In this document: piece after piece, positions 55,955-64,000 of the stretch | Layout of the letters: the number at the start of each line of letters is the position of its first letter | Position numbering within the stretch: the stretch's first letter is position 1 | Program-made: the position numbers and the translations under genes | Assembly (NCBI RefSeq): GCF_017315985.1 | Contig: NZ_JAFLVR010000012.1 | Span: 31,972-95,971 of the forward strand | Direction of reading: 5' to 3' | Length of the DNA: 64,000 nt | From: Candidatus Enterococcus murrayae | Lineage (GTDB): Bacteria; Bacillota; Bacilli; Lactobacillales; Enterococcaceae | Notes under the pieces: generated by a model | Seen by the model: the letters and a program-made list of their open reading frames with translations, nothing else | Told to the model about the DNA's origin: nothing | Database searches by the model: none

Positions 55955-57043
55955 ATGAAAAGCCGTAAGTTTGTTATTTTTTTACTAAGCACATTTCTGA
56001 TTTTTAGTGGGTTAGCATTTGCCCAAACAGCCCAAGCAGTTGACGGGTTAAAATTTAGCGTGACGCCTAATATCCCTGATAATCAATACAATAAGGAAGT
56101 CTCCTATTTTGATTTGCTTATGAATCCTGGAGACGAACAAGAAATTGCAGCTCTACTGAAAAACCCTACAGATGAAAATGTAGTTATATTGCCGCAGATA
56201 AATTCAGCAATGACTAACACTGGCGGAGTAGTTGAATATTCCAATCATAATAATAAAGAGCGTATATATGATGAAAGTTTAAAACACAATATTGAAGATA
56301 TTGTGCAATTGTCAGAAAAGGAGATTACGTTGTCTCCAGGGGAAGAAAGGGAGTTGAAATTAACGATCACTATGCCCTCGGAAGAATTCAAAGGCGTGAT
56401 TGCTGGGGGGATTTACTTAGCTCAAAAAGGTGAATCGAACAAGAATAATGACGAAAAATCCAGCAAAGAAACTTCAACCAGTTTAAAAAATCTTTATGGC
56501 TATCAAATCGCCTTATTATTGCGAAATAATGACGAGTTAGTAACACCAAAAGTTGTCTTTGAAGGAGCTCAGGCGGACCAATTGAACGTACGAAATGCAG
56601 TGTCTCTGAAAGTACGCAACAGCACTCCTACATATATAAATAAAGTGAACTATCAGGCTGAATTAAAGAAAAAAGGATCAGATGAGGTAATCGCTAAAAC
56701 AGATCAAAAAGATATGCAATTTGCCCCTAACACCATTTTTGACTTATTTGTTTCTATGAAAGGGAAGCAATATGAAGCAGGTGACTATGTTTTGACTGGA
56801 TCGATCGTTTCTGGAAATAATAAATGGCCAGTCAACGAAGAGTTTACAGTGACCCGCGAACAAGCAAATAAATTTAATGAAGCTGATCCAGATGTTGAGC
56901 CTGAAAGTTATACCCTGGTTATTATTCTTGGAGCAATCGTTGCTGTAGCTGTTTTAGTAGCAATCTATTTGATTCGCAAAAACAAACAGCAAAAAGCATT
57001 ATTGGAAAAATTGAAGAATGAAAAAAATAAAAACAAATCTTAA
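55955..57043 (+). CDS. DUF916/DUF3324 WxL-interacting protein, module 2
   Basis: A 362-residue surface protein with a signal peptide (FSGLAFAQTAQA), DUF916 (about 30-150, with YFDLLMNPGDEQEIAALLKN), DUF3324 (about 165-300), one C-terminal membrane helix (SYTLVIILGAIVAVAVLVAI) and a lysine-rich cytoplasmic tail. It should anchor the WxL proteins of this module. AGAGAGG precedes the ATG. It is the counterpart of 37944. Confidence 0.9.
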   Translation: MKSRKFVIFLLSTFLIFSGLAFAQTAQAVDGLKFSVTPNIPDNQYNKEVSYFDLLMNPGDEQEIAALLKNPTDENVVILPQINSAMTNTGGVVEYSNHNNKERIYDESLKHNIEDIVQLSEKEITLSPGEERELKLTITMPSEEFKGVIAGGIYLAQKGESNKNNDEKSSKETSTSLKNLYGYQIALLLRNNDELVTPKVVFEGAQADQLNVRNAVSLKVRNSTPTYINKVNYQAELKKKGSDEVIAKTDQKDMQFAPNTIFDLFVSMKGKQYEAGDYVLTGSIVSGNNKWPVNEEFTVTREQANKFNEADPDVEPESYTLVIILGAIVAVAVLVAIYLIRKNKQQKALLEKLKNEKNKNKS

Positions 57044-57196
57044 TTAGAGCTGGATAGAAATCACGCATCAGTTTTTTGGTGCTAAGCTAATAAAATTTCA
57101 GAATAGCGTAGGGGTGTTTTAACTGGATGCAAATTGCTAAGAATAATCGACTTGCATGTCAAATTGCTAAAACACTCAAAACAACGGAGGGACATT

Positions 57197-57925
57197 ATGA
57201 CTAAAATTTTAATACTAACGAAAAATTCACTCGCCGAACAAGACCTTCAAAGCGCCCTTCAACGGTTAAATGACGAGGTGTATTGCTCGTCTAGTTTACT
57301 GTATCAGGCAGCGGACTGTTTGGAACTTATTCAACACTTTTCTGTAATAATCCTTAGCGATACGATTTCAACTCTAGAATTAGTGGATTGTTTACCAATT
57401 TTGCTCAAAAGCGGCCGCAAAATTGTCCGTAAAGGGGATCGAGAGTTAATCAAAAGTGGAGAGTATTCATGGATGTTAGAGGATATTGATGATTGGATCG
57501 ATGCTGAAACGCCAACAGCAGAACTCGTAGAAGTAATTGCAAGAAACAATGTTTCAGAAAAAAAGGAGTCACAACAGGAAAATCAGATATCACTAAATAA
57601 AATGAATGCTAAAGGTTTATCAGAAATCAAATGTCAACACTTTATTTCTGGGCTATCCAGCAACGAACGGAAAGTGCTCCTCCAGTTGTACAAGGCAGAA
57701 AGCAAAACTGTTGCAAGAGAAGACTTTTGTCAAAGTTTATGGGAAAGCGCTCCAACAAACTCTAACCTGAGCCAACTATCATCGTTAATTAATCGAATAA
57801 AAATAAAGATTGAGGAAGTCGGATTTGAAAAGTCTGAGCTGCAAACGGTTTGGGGAAAGGGGTATCGAATGGGATTGACTATCCATTCCTTTCTAGCAAA
57901 AAACGAATTTGGCGTGAGATCGTAA
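57197..57925 (+). CDS. Orphan winged-helix regulator with receiver-like N-terminus, module 2
   Basis: A 242-residue paralogue of the protein at 41868: both start with ILILTKNSLAEQ and share QRLNDEVYCSS. The receiver-like part lacks the acidic pair after strand 1; the C-terminal winged helix (about 150-235) has REDFCQSLWESAPTNSNLSQ and VWGKGYRM. ATG 57197 follows CGGAGGG; the frame from 57134 has no site. No sensor kinase is near. It probably controls module 2, perhaps through the ATCAT-type palindromes before the adhesin gene. Confidence 0.8.
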   Translation: MTKILILTKNSLAEQDLQSALQRLNDEVYCSSSLLYQAADCLELIQHFSVIILSDTISTLELVDCLPILLKSGRKIVRKGDRELIKSGEYSWMLEDIDDWIDAETPTAELVEVIARNNVSEKKESQQENQISLNKMNAKGLSEIKCQHFISGLSSNERKVLLQLYKAESKTVAREDFCQSLWESAPTNSNLSQLSSLINRIKIKIEEVGFEKSELQTVWGKGYRMGLTIHSFLAKNEFGVRS

Positions 57926-57931
57926 TTTTTT

Positions 57932-58005
57932 AGTGTACAGAAAAGGAATGAAGTGTATTCCGTCTACGTGACAGGATACACTTCAAATTATCTTTTCTGT
58001 ACACT
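57932..58005. terminator. Two-part hairpin between module 2 and the Mga-like gene
   Basis: An outer perfect stem AGTGTACAGAAAAG/CTTTTCTGTACACT encloses an inner one GAAGTGTATTCC/GGATACACTTC. T tracts follow on both strands, so it can end both convergent genes. Confidence 0.82.
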
Positions 58006-58074
58006 TTTGTTTTATATAATGGTTCTCTGTCTTTTGAAAAGACTTATAGAGCAATCCGTTCAAACCCAGCATAA

Positions 58075-59586
58075 TCAGGCATCCAAAATCTGAAGAATTT
58101 TCTGGTTGATAGTGAGGATATCTGAAAGAGTTACCTGGGCATCGATCAGCAACGTTTCAACGAAGGAGTCGCTCTCAGAAAGAAAATTTGTACTTATACA
58201 GAAATCCGCATTTTGATAGGCTATCGAGTTACTTATTTCAAGGTTGTAAAAGCTTTGAAAAGTACTTTTAATCCGCTCGATGACAAAAAATTCAAGGACA
58301 GTAGGCAAGTCAGTCTCTACTTTTATTCTAATTTTTTTTGCAAATTTAGAGGGACTTTCAATCAGCGTACTTGCTATTGCAAATGTTAGAGCTAATCCTT
58401 GACGTTTATCGGGGTCATCAGGATAAACAGCTGATTGGGCTAATAAATTGGTCGTGTGGAACAATAGCTTTGGAAAATGCTTTGTTATATATTTTTCTAC
58501 TTCGTATCCAGTTACTGTAAAGCTTGTTTTGCTAAACAGTTCTACAGATAGACAGCCTGCTAAAATTGTACTTAAAAAGCTTTGTTTAGTGTTCGTTGAA
58601 AAGGTGTCAAAATCAGAAAAATGATTTGAGTCTTTCAATAATTCGCTGAAAGGATTTGGATAGGGCAATAGTTCTGCAGGAGCTTTGTCTAAGAAATGAA
58701 CCAATTTACTATTTAGTAAATAAAAATTAGAGTTGGAATAGAACCAAAGAATCAGAAAGTAGATTTCTGTTCGATCTAAAAGATACTTTGAATGTAGCTC
58801 TTCTAACAATACCGTGTTGAAATCACTATCTGTACTCAAGATGATTGCCAACAAGTTTTTAGCGATATAAGGAGAATGCTTGATAGAGTCAATTTTCTTC
58901 TCCTCAATACGAAAGCCCTTTCTAAAACGTAGAATAGTGACGGCAAAAACGTAACAGGTAAGCTTAAGGCCTATGTCATTGTAATTAATAGTATTTTTAG
59001 CAAAAATATTAGCTACAAGTTCTTCACATTTTTTCTCAGAAATACCAGGGAATGGCCAATAGGACCCATGGTAGATATTCCAAAAAAAGGCAACTGCGAA
59101 AAATCGAATTTTTGCCTCGTCTCCACGCAGTAGGACATTTCCATCTCTTCTTTTTAAGGAAAGTCCGATATCTTCAAAGAGAGGCTTTAACTCATAAAGG
59201 CGCTTTCGAACCTTCGATTCAGAAATAAAATTATCATGAGTGAATTTTATGATATTTATTTCATTATTCTGTAAAAGTAGTTCCACTAGTTTGAAAAATG
59301 GATTCGTTTGAATGACCTGTTGATAAATAATTTTATAGTCTTTTTTAGTTCCAGTAAATTTATATCCTTGACCACGTTTAGCAAGCAAGATTTCTTTTGA
59401 TCTATTTTCTTCTATGTAAGGGGTATTCTGCAATAAATCAAAGTATTTATAAATAGAATGTCGATTCATTTTTAATTGGGTACTTAATTCCTCAACGTCT
59501 ATAAATCGAGGGTTCTTATATAATACTCGGAGCAGCTCCAGCTCTTTTACTGACTCATTTCCCAAGAAATTATTTAAATGAATCAT
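58075..59586 (-). CDS. Mga-like helix-turn-helix regulator 1
   Basis: A 503-residue protein with an N-terminal winged helix (residues 15-75, FIDVEELSTQLKMNRHSIYK), a second helix-turn-helix region (about 85-165, FISESKVRKRLYELKPLFED) and a long helical PRD-like body. This is the layout of Mga/AtxA-type virulence regulators of cocci. AACGGAGGTC lies just before the ATG. A similar gene follows upstream at 59782. Together they probably act on the surface protein at 61470 or on the WxL module. Targets are inferred from place only. Confidence 0.82.
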   Translation of the reverse strand: MIHLNNFLGNESVKELELLRVLYKNPRFIDVEELSTQLKMNRHSIYKYFDLLQNTPYIEENRSKEILLAKRGQGYKFTGTKKDYKIIYQQVIQTNPFFKLVELLLQNNEINIIKFTHDNFISESKVRKRLYELKPLFEDIGLSLKRRDGNVLLRGDEAKIRFFAVAFFWNIYHGSYWPFPGISEKKCEELVANIFAKNTINYNDIGLKLTCYVFAVTILRFRKGFRIEEKKIDSIKHSPYIAKNLLAIILSTDSDFNTVLLEELHSKYLLDRTEIYFLILWFYSNSNFYLLNSKLVHFLDKAPAELLPYPNPFSELLKDSNHFSDFDTFSTNTKQSFLSTILAGCLSVELFSKTSFTVTGYEVEKYITKHFPKLLFHTTNLLAQSAVYPDDPDKRQGLALTFAIASTLIESPSKFAKKIRIKVETDLPTVLEFFVIERIKSTFQSFYNLEISNSIAYQNADFCISTNFLSESDSFVETLLIDAQVTLSDILTINQKILQILDA

Positions 59587-59735
59587 GGTAGACCTCCGTT
59601 TTTTATAAGAAACAGTATATATTTAATTTTATTCAAATATTAACATAATTTGGCTCTGAAGATATCTTTTTAACTTAAGTGACCGCTGGAATATATTTTA
59701 CAAGAGAAACTAGAAAATCATGATGATGTATACGC

Positions 59736-59766
59736 AAAAAAGCGCCTGCTAAAAAGCAGACGCTTA
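59736..59766 (-). terminator. Terminator of the second Mga-like gene
   Basis: AAGCGTCTGCT/AGCAGGCGCTT on the minus strand, followed by TTTTTT (A tract at 59736-59741 on the plus strand). Confidence 0.85.
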
Positions 59767-59781
59767 ATAAATTGAAAGAAA

Positions 59782-61287
59782 CTATTCATCTTGCTGGAGA
59801 TTCCTTCTGGTAGAGTGGAGTTCTTTTAACACAGAATTTAGAGCGAAAAAATCCTCATAGTTTAAATTTTGATTGATAAAAACTACGGGTTTTCCACTAA
59901 TACTCAAGCGATGAGTATTTGGGGCAGAACTGGTCGCGATGATTAAGTCATGCTCCTCGCTGGCATTTTTAACAAAATGAATGTGATACCAATTGATAAA
60001 AATGGATGAAATTCTTTGCTTTACTCGTTGTTCAGCAAAAACAGGCAGATCGCTTTCGAAATAAATTGTAATAGGTGGTTCAAATTTACTTAGTTGTTCT
60101 ATCGAAATAAGAAACAGTGTATATCTCATATGTAGTTGTTCCCGTTCCCGAAAAAGCGCTAGATTGGTGTGTGCCTGCAAATCATCGATCAATTGATACA
60201 CCTCGCTTGCAGCAAAAGGATACGAAGCTTTAGTTTCTGTCGTGATATCATACCCAATAATACCGATTGGAAAGCCCTTGAAAATATCTGTAAAAAGATG
60301 GCACGCAATGAAATACCCCATGGTACTTTTCTCTAGATCATCATCAACAGGAATTTCAAAACGCTGCTTGAAAAAATGAAAAAAATCCTTTGAAGCTTCA
60401 TAAGCAGGCGTGTTGCATTTCTTATGGGCCTCAATGAAACGCGCACTTAATTCGGGGAAATCATATGTTTTTACAAATGTTTGCAGCACAATTAGAAAAA
60501 AATTTATTTCGTTATCTGAGAGTAGGTATTCCTTTAAAGCAGAATCCAATTGCAGCTGATGATTCACTTCTTCATACACATTCCATTCAGAACGCCAGTC
60601 AATCGTTTTTCCTTGATGATAACGTAAAATGATGATCGCTAAGGAGTAACTTAATAGACGCTTATCTGTCTCGCTCAAATCACTGGAGTTAAGCCTTTCT
60701 AGTGCCAGAATATCATTTATTGTTCTGTTGATTTTCTCTTCTTTTAATGTAGGAAAAGGCCAGCAGCTTCCTTTAAAGGTCATCCATGTCGAAATAAGAA
60801 AATACATTCTGATTTGAGATTCGCTTCCGGCCAATTCGTAGCTGCCATTTTTGTAAATAACTTGGATACCATAGGGAGCTAAGTTTTTTCTGAAAGAACG
60901 AATTTTTCTTTTAATAGTAGATTCACTAACAAAGAATTCTTGTTCTAGCTGTGTCAGGTTATTTGGCTGACTTGAAAAGAGGCGACGCATCAGTTTTATC
61001 GTTAAAGTATCTTCCAATAGATAGACCTTAAATTGAGAAAGGATATTTTTATTTTTTGCCTCCAAAAATATGCCCTGACTCTTGCTAATCAAAATCTGCA
61101 GGTCACCCTTCGCGAACTTTTCTGAATCCTCTGCGAGCTCTTTACAATATTTCAAGATCGTTTTCTTTTCAATTGAAGTTAGTGCAGAAAGCTTTTCTGC
61201 ACTATACCATTGTAAAGTATTCTCAATAATACTTAAGATTCTTAATTTGGTTCGAATATTCTTATTAAAAATATAAGGATCAATCAT
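59782..61287 (-). CDS. Mga-like helix-turn-helix regulator 2
   Basis: A 501-residue protein with the same layout as its neighbour at 58075: an N-terminal winged helix (KLSALTSIEKKTILKYCKEL), a second one (LEQEFFVSESTIKRKIRSFR) and a long helical body; both share a GSCWPFP or GSYWPFP segment near residue 170-180. GGAGGGTTAC lies before the ATG. It is divergent from the repeat-rich surface protein at 61470 across 182 bases and is the best candidate for its direct regulator. Confidence 0.83.
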   Translation of the reverse strand: MIDPYIFNKNIRTKLRILSIIENTLQWYSAEKLSALTSIEKKTILKYCKELAEDSEKFAKGDLQILISKSQGIFLEAKNKNILSQFKVYLLEDTLTIKLMRRLFSSQPNNLTQLEQEFFVSESTIKRKIRSFRKNLAPYGIQVIYKNGSYELAGSESQIRMYFLISTWMTFKGSCWPFPTLKEEKINRTINDILALERLNSSDLSETDKRLLSYSLAIIILRYHQGKTIDWRSEWNVYEEVNHQLQLDSALKEYLLSDNEINFFLIVLQTFVKTYDFPELSARFIEAHKKCNTPAYEASKDFFHFFKQRFEIPVDDDLEKSTMGYFIACHLFTDIFKGFPIGIIGYDITTETKASYPFAASEVYQLIDDLQAHTNLALFREREQLHMRYTLFLISIEQLSKFEPPITIYFESDLPVFAEQRVKQRISSIFINWYHIHFVKNASEEHDLIIATSSAPNTHRLSISGKPVVFINQNLNYEDFFALNSVLKELHSTRRNLQQDE

Positions 61288-61410
61288 CGTAACCCTCCAT
61301 TTCTTTTATCCAGATGAGCTTATCATAATTATGTAAATAGTAAAAAAGTAATCCATTATTTTGACGGTCATTTTTTTCCATTTCTTAATGGTATTTTTCG
61401 ACCTGCACGA

Positions 61411-61431
61411 AGACTTGAAAGTCTCTATAAT
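61411..61431 (+). promoter_or_regulatory. Promoter with palindrome before the surface protein gene
   Basis: A perfect TATAAT -10 (61426-61431) lies 39 bases before the start codon. The palindrome AGACTTGAAAGTCT (61411-61424) fills the place between -35 and -10. No good -35 is visible (CTGCAC at 61403), so activation by a regulator such as the adjoining Mga-like protein is likely. Confidence 0.6.
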
Positions 61432-61469
61432 TCGTAAAGTCAACTCAAAGCGCAAAGGAGAATAACTTT

Positions 61470-64000
61470 ATGAAGAACAATTCAAACACAACTCGATATT
61501 TGAAGGGGGCTGTGATTGCTACAGTATTGGCCAGTCCATTATTATACAGCACGCATTATTTTGCCAAGGAGAATGATCACGTCAAGGTAGTAAACACGGA
61601 AAAACATCAACCAACGCTGCTTGATTTAGATGCTCAGACTAAATTAGATGCTATCGAACCAACAATGAACTTAAACACAGGTTTTACCGATACCTTCAGA
61701 ACGCTGACTGCTGATGGGGATGTACTCCATGTTAGTACGAAAGGGAGATCGGGATTTTCCGCAGGAGTCGGAGCGCAATTTAAACAAGAAATTTTTATTG
61801 ATCCTGAGATTGCTGATGAATTCTTTTCAACACCAAATTATGAAAAATACATTCGAGGAACGGTTACTCGACCAAGTGGACTTGGGACAACCACGAATAA
61901 GATTGAAGGCGATCTTTGGAACAAAAAAACAGGCCTTTTCAATTCTGAAACGATGTATTATGAAGCAAATGGTCAGAAGATCGTTTATAAATCACCAAAC
62001 TTTACTGTTAATTTAAGTTCGGTAACCTTACAAACAGATCTGTATATTGACTTAGGTCAATGGCACAAAGATACGAACCGTTTAGTTGAGCGGAAAGATT
62101 CTTACTCAATTCGTTCACGCAGCAGCTCGGCTGATTTTATTACGATAGGAGGCAAAGGCTCGATCGTTTCGGTTGTCAATGGTGAGAGTATTTTAGATTC
62201 TTGGATTGAAAATCCTGTTGAAGATACGACAATGTACCGTCTGGAAGAGCAGCCATCATTTTTCTATGGAAATGGTTTGCAGGATGAAAAAAATGAGCAT
62301 GAAACAGATTATGTCATTGAATTGGCGGTAAACAATCAGCCTTATCGGGAAATAGCAATGGATGAAAAAGGAGACTGGGAGTTTGACTTTGGTACCTATC
62401 TGAAGGACAGTGATGTAGTTTCTGCTCGGGTCAAAGGAACAGAAAAATATACAAACAATAATGGAAAAGTAAATACTAAATACTCTGATTTTGTTTATGC
62501 AATAAATGAAACGGATATCGTCCCTTGGAAAGATTGGAAGGTTGAAGCGCCTGCAATTGCTCAAGCGTATGAAGAAGAATTTTTAGTTCAAATGACGACA
62601 CCTGTTCAAAATAGACAATTAAATCGTTCTTATCAATTAGAAGTAACACTTAATGGTGAAGAGATTTACAAAAAAGAAAATATTAAAGATGATGTGGATG
62701 TTGTTGTTCCTTATATAGATGGGCTGAAAGATGGGGATGTCGTTGAAGCAACAATTACTGGTAAGCAATCAGGTGAGGCAGATAAAACAGCGAAGTCTCA
62801 AATGGTTGTTGTGAAAGAAGAGACAGACGGCTATGAAGACTGGGAAGTGCAGCCGGCAGTATTCAAGAATACATTTTCTGCTGCGGAAACAATCATTTCA
62901 GGTTTTATTCCCATCCAAAACCATGCTGGAGAACGTACGTATGACTATGAATTGTATGTCAATGACACATTGGTAGATTCAGAAAAAGATATTGAAGCCG
63001 TATTGAAGTCTTATCCGTTTGAAGCAGAAGTAGATGAATTGGCTCCAAATGATGTAGTGAAGGTTGTAGTCATTGGGCATCAAGATAAAAAAGCAGATAA
63101 AGTAGTTGAAACAACCCAAGTGGTCAACGACAAAACCGATTGGAATGACTGGAAGATCACTACACCTACATTAAATGAAGTAACCGATGCGGATCACGCG
63201 TTAACAGGAAATACGGGTAGCCAAAGCACAGAGTTTGGACGCACGTATGCCATTGAAGCGTTTGTGAATCAAAAATCAGTAGGCACTATTGATGTGGAAG
63301 CAGACAAAGAATTCAAATTTGATTTGCCGCAAGACGTGAAGCTGGCCGAAAATGACGAAGTAGCTATAAAAGTTATAGGTTCTCAAGCAGGTCGAGAAGA
63401 CAAATACAGTGAGGAAGCAAAACGTACTGTAACTGAAGCTTCAAATTACACAGGCTGGAAAATCAATCAGCCAACGCTAAATAGTGTGAAAAGTACAGAT
63501 GAAGAATTAACTGGCTCAATTGGCAGCCAAGACACAGAATTCGGACGTACCTACGAGCTAGAAGCTTTTGTCAACGAAGAATCAATTGGGAAAATTGATG
63601 CTGAAGCTGGAAAAGAGTTCAAATTTACGCTACCAAAAGAAGTGAAATTAGCTGATGGTGATGAAGTAGCTGTTCAAGTAATCGGTTACCAAGCGGACAA
63701 AAAAGATAAGACCAGTGAAAAAGTGACTGTGAAGGTTGAAGACACATCAGATTATGATGAATGGGTCGTTGAAGAAGCAAGTCTTAATGAACTATTCGAA
63801 CATGATGCGACGATTTCAGGCCATATCCCTCAAGAAGATAGCAATTTTGACCGGAATTACGACCTAGTTGTCCGCATAAACGGTGAAGAAATAACTTCTA
63901 CAGCGGTTATTTCTGATACAGATTACAAAGCAACGCTACCTAAATCCATTGATTTAAAAGAAAATGATGAAGTTTCTGTTCAAGTAATCGGTCACCAACC
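61470..64000 (+). CDS. Secreted surface protein with Ig-like repeats (cut by window edge)
   Basis: An open frame of at least 843 codons that runs off the right edge. A signal peptide (GAVIATVLASPLLYSTHYFA) is followed by a unique N-terminal domain (about 40-270) and then repeats of 102-103 residues, each beginning near W-(K/E)-(V/I) and sharing the pattern TEFGRTY, EAFVN, KEFKF-LP and DEVA-VIG. Four complete units and part of a fifth are visible. They resemble bacterial Ig-like domains of enterococcal surface proteins. The start ATG follows AAAGGAGAA. A wall-anchor signal may lie beyond the window. It is divergent from two Mga-like regulators, which fits an adhesin under their control. Confidence 0.83.
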   Translation, partial: MKNNSNTTRYLKGAVIATVLASPLLYSTHYFAKENDHVKVVNTEKHQPTLLDLDAQTKLDAIEPTMNLNTGFTDTFRTLTADGDVLHVSTKGRSGFSAGVGAQFKQEIFIDPEIADEFFSTPNYEKYIRGTVTRPSGLGTTTNKIEGDLWNKKTGLFNSETMYYEANGQKIVYKSPNFTVNLSSVTLQTDLYIDLGQWHKDTNRLVERKDSYSIRSRSSSADFITIGGKGSIVSVVNGESILDSWIENPVEDTTMYRLEEQPSFFYGNGLQDEKNEHETDYVIELAVNNQPYREIAMDEKGDWEFDFGTYLKDSDVVSARVKGTEKYTNNNGKVNTKYSDFVYAINETDIVPWKDWKVEAPAIAQAYEEEFLVQMTTPVQNRQLNRSYQLEVTLNGEEIYKKENIKDDVDVVVPYIDGLKDGDVVEATITGKQSGEADKTAKSQMVVVKEETDGYEDWEVQPAVFKNTFSAAETIISGFIPIQNHAGERTYDYELYVNDTLVDSEKDIEAVLKSYPFEAEVDELAPNDVVKVVVIGHQDKKADKVVETTQVVNDKTDWNDWKITTPTLNEVTDADHALTGNTGSQSTEFGRTYAIEAFVNQKSVGTIDVEADKEFKFDLPQDVKLAENDEVAIKVIGSQAGREDKYSEEAKRTVTEASNYTGWKINQPTLNSVKSTDEELTGSIGSQDTEFGRTYELEAFVNEESIGKIDAEAGKEFKFTLPKEVKLADGDEVAVQVIGYQADKKDKTSEKVTVKVEDTSDYDEWVVEEASLNELFEHDATISGHIPQEDSNFDRNYDLVVRINGEEITSTAVISDTDYKATLPKSIDLKENDEVSVQVIGHQ
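62535..64000 (+). repeat. Tandem 306-309 base repeats in the surface protein gene
   Basis: Units begin at the Trp codons at 62535, 62841, 63150, 63456 and 63762, so the spacing is 306, 309, 306 and 306 bases. The third and fourth units are the most alike. The array continues beyond the window. Confidence 0.8.

Noticed and set aside
35058..57925. Phage or integrative conjugative element bounded by the two recombinases
   Set aside because: No phage structural, replication, relaxase or conjugation gene is present and the genes between them (LysR, flavoenzyme, MFS, aldo/keto reductase) look like ordinary chromosome.
61714..62564. Short frames 61714-62016 (+) and 62256-62564 (-) as genes
   Set aside because: They lie in other frames of the large surface protein gene that starts at 61470 and remains open to the window end.

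Overview
The window looks like a low-to-moderate GC Firmicutes chromosome, most probably an Enterococcus. The support is strong GGAGG ribosome binding sites, TTG/GTG starts, WxL-domain surface proteins with DUF916/DUF3324 partners, Mga-type regulators, PTS permeases and CcpA-like cre boxes. The species cannot be fixed from this sequence alone. No rRNA, tRNA, CRISPR array or insertion sequence was seen. The genes at both edges are cut by the window (an AraC regulator on the left, a repeat-rich surface protein on the right).

Region 1 (1-12.5 kb) is a rhamnoside/rhamnose locus. It holds a PTS IIC permease and a GH78 alpha-L-rhamnosidase, an EamA exporter-like protein with a divergent AraC regulator, another AraC regulator, and rhaB-rhaA-rhaD-fucO, which carry L-rhamnose to DHAP and 1,2-propanediol. 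A P-type ATPase follows at 12.7 kb.

Region 2 (15.5-31.1 kb) is a glycoside island. An AraC regulator fused to a GH39-like domain is followed by a GPH-type symporter and by six genes: Gfo/Idh/MocA oxidoreductase, TIM-barrel alpha subunit, DUF6379-type beta subunit, second oxidoreductase, second TIM-barrel protein and ROK glucokinase. This is the gene set expected for C-glycoside (or O-glycoside) cleavage through a 3-keto-sugar, with the released glucose phosphorylated at the end. A second AraC-GH39 regulator then precedes a beta-glucoside PTS IIBCA and a GH1 6-phospho-beta-glucosidase. Both regulator GH39 domains have lost catalytic residues, so they look like sugar sensors.

Region 3 (31.4-35.1 kb) has a TetR regulator with a quinone-oxidoreductase-like enzyme, and a WYL regulator divergent from a DJ-1/PfpI protein.

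Region 4 (35.1-42.6 kb) and region 6 (48.6-57.9 kb) are two paralogous surface modules. Each starts with a lone tyrosine recombinase and a long AT-rich spacer. Each continues with WxL proteins, a DUF916/DUF3324 protein and a small LPXTG-like protein, and ends with an orphan winged-helix regulator whose N-terminus resembles a degenerate receiver. Both recombinase genes have a paired CGTCA direct repeat 18-19 bases before the start codon, and both modules have a terminator between the small WxL gene and the DUF916 gene.

Region 5 (42.9-48.2 kb) has a LysR regulator, an old-yellow-enzyme-type iron-sulfur flavoenzyme, an OFA-type MFS transporter and an aldo/keto reductase. A small YiaA/B-like membrane protein (minus strand, 48.4-48.6 kb) follows at the border with region 6. 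Region 7 (58-64 kb) has two Mga-like regulators and, divergent from them, a secreted protein with 102-103 residue Ig-like repeats that runs off the right edge. Together the carbohydrate genes point to an organism living on plant glycosides, with two elaborate surface-display systems.
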